From: JANLSE01 sp038214135
GTDB taxonomy: Bacteria; Chloroflexota; Chloroflexia; Chloroflexales; Roseiflexaceae
NCBI GenBank assembly: GCA_038214135.1
Contig: JBBQSD010000227.1
Location: 1 to 6,086 of the forward strand
DNA length: 6,086 nucleotides
Direction: 5' to 3'
Shown here: positions 5,620-6,086 of the stretch, one piece after another
Layout: each line of letters opens with the position of its first letter
How positions within the stretch are numbered: the first letter of the stretch is position 1
Position numbers and translations under genes: made by a program
The notes under the pieces: model-generated
The model's input: the letters and a program-made list of their open reading frames with translations, nothing else
Databases searched by the model: none
What the model was told of the DNA's origin: nothing

Positions 5620-5704
5620 GTCATCCTGAGCGGGAGTGCCCTATTGGCCGAGAATCTTGGAAACGTAGCATGATGTGAGATGCTTCGCTGCCGCTCAGCA
5701 TGAC
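5620..5704. repeat. Long inverted repeat, GTCATCCTGAGCGG type
   Basis: The arms GTCATCCTGAGCGG (5620-5633) and CCGCTCAGCATGAC (5691-5704) pair over 14 positions with a single mismatch (C5625) and enclose 57 bases, which include GAATCTTGG and GATGCTTCGCTG. Elements of the form GTCATxCTGAGCG...CGCTCAGxATGAC are, to my knowledge, very widespread intergenic repeats across bacterial phyla. It lies 23 bases after the MOSC stop. There is no T-run, so it is not a standard terminator. Confidence 0.75.
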
Positions 5705-5771
5705 ATACCAGATCATCACTTCAGCTGTATTGTACTAAACTCATCGCAGAATGAAACCCGCAACATTGATA

Positions 5772-5805
5772 GCCGTAGAGACGCAAGATTTTGCGTCTCT
5801 ACGGC
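5772..5805. repeat. Perfect 15-bp-stem hairpin, GTAGAGACGC type
   Basis: The arms GCCGTAGAGACGCAA (5772-5786) and TTGCGTCTCTACGGC (5791-5805) are fully complementary and enclose the four-base loop GATT. This is the strongest hairpin in the window. GTAGAGACGC palindromes are familiar dispersed repeats in cyanobacteria and Chloroflexota, from memory. It lies between two convergent genes, so its transcript could act as a bidirectional end structure, but no flanking T-run supports a true terminator. A decayed relative is at 3359-3386. Confidence 0.8.
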
Positions 5806-5868
5806 CCGACAAACAAATGTGGAGAGCCCATCGTTCAATGAGTTTGGTTGTACGAGTGTTCGAGGATG

Positions 5869-6086
5869 TTACGCCACTACCTGTACAAGATTGATCAGAT
5901 TGCCACAGGTGTCCTCGAAGATGGTGGAAATGATCGGGCCTATATGCTCGGGTTCGCCATGAAATGTAACACCACTGGCCTGTAGACGTTTTACCTCAGC
6001 ATAGATATCATTCGTGGTGAAGGCAGTCGCCGGAATACCAGCCGCAAACAGTGCCTTCTGGTATTCACGCGCAGGCGGGAAACCCA
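5869..6086 (-). CDS. VOC-family (glyoxalase/bleomycin-resistance-like) protein, C-terminal part
   Basis: The last 71 codons of a minus-strand gene end at TAA (5871-5869); the 5' part lies beyond the right edge. The sequence reads GFPPAREYQKALFAAGIPAT, then AFTTNDIYAEVKRLQASGVT, and ends EDTCGNLINLVQVVA. That is the second beta-alpha-beta-beta-beta half of a vicinal-oxygen-chelate protein, with the F-x-x-x-D-I-x-A-E-x-x-x-L helix, a GVTFHGEP strand and the closing D-T-C-G-N strand. VOC proteins include glyoxalase I, dioxygenases and antibiotic-binding proteins. In the closing strand the position often occupied by a metal-ligand Glu (GNxxE) is Asn here, as in many uncharacterised 'DTCGNLI' members, so metal catalysis by the usual ligand set is doubtful. 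It is convergent with the MOSC gene. Family call is strong; function is open. Confidence 0.82.
   Translation of the reverse strand, partial: GFPPAREYQKALFAAGIPATAFTTNDIYAEVKRLQASGVTFHGEPEHIGPIISTIFEDTCGNLINLVQVVA

Noticed and set aside
5675..5962. Plus-strand open frame of 95 codons
   Set aside because: It starts in one repeat, crosses the 15-bp hairpin and continues antisense to the VOC gene.

Overview
The window looks like a stretch of a chromosome from a member of the Chloroflexota, possibly Herpetosiphon- or Chloroflexus-like, with moderate GC. Three things point there: the exported protein ends in a YLPVVQR tail of the '(Y/F)LPLV' kind common at the C-termini of exported Chloroflexota proteins; codon use favours CCA, GGC, GCC and CTG; and nearly every intergenic gap carries short palindromic repeats of the kinds scattered through Chloroflexota and cyanobacterial genomes. 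The assignment is an inference from memory. No rRNA, tRNA or marker gene is present to confirm it.

Layout. At the left edge a short, unrecognised frame may leave the window on the minus strand (1-105). The gap after it holds a perfect 8-bp-stem hairpin repeat (203-223). Next comes a small dimeric alpha+beta-barrel / antibiotic-biosynthesis-monooxygenase-like gene (363-664), which reads as one protein only if a single-base frameshift near 403-413 is corrected. The following gap (665-1033) carries a two-armed, Y-shaped palindromic repeat (720-774). The largest gene (1034-3325) encodes an exported, single-haem protein related to the alpha subunit of hydrazine synthase, with a signal peptide, propeller-like N-terminal region and one CASCH haem motif. 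A repeat-rich gap (3326-3563) separates it from a 12-helix major facilitator transporter (3564-4682). The next gap (4683-4931) holds a perfect 20-bp palindrome and an apparent 3' remnant of a coding sequence. A YiiM-type MOSC-domain protein follows (4932-5597). The final gap (5598-5868) contains two more inverted repeats and separates this gene from a convergent, partial VOC-family (glyoxalase-like) gene on the minus strand.

How the genes fit together. The genes are separated by 240-370 bases of repeat-laden DNA, so this does not look like an operon and no shared pathway is evident. The HzsA-like protein probably acts outside the membrane and needs c-type haem attachment. The MFS protein exports or imports an unknown small molecule. 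The MOSC, VOC and ABM-like proteins are typical stand-alone detoxification or housekeeping-accessory genes. The most interesting content is the single-haem HzsA-like protein, the frameshifted ABM gene, the gene remnant before the MOSC gene, and the variety of structured repeats, with almost every gap holding a different type.
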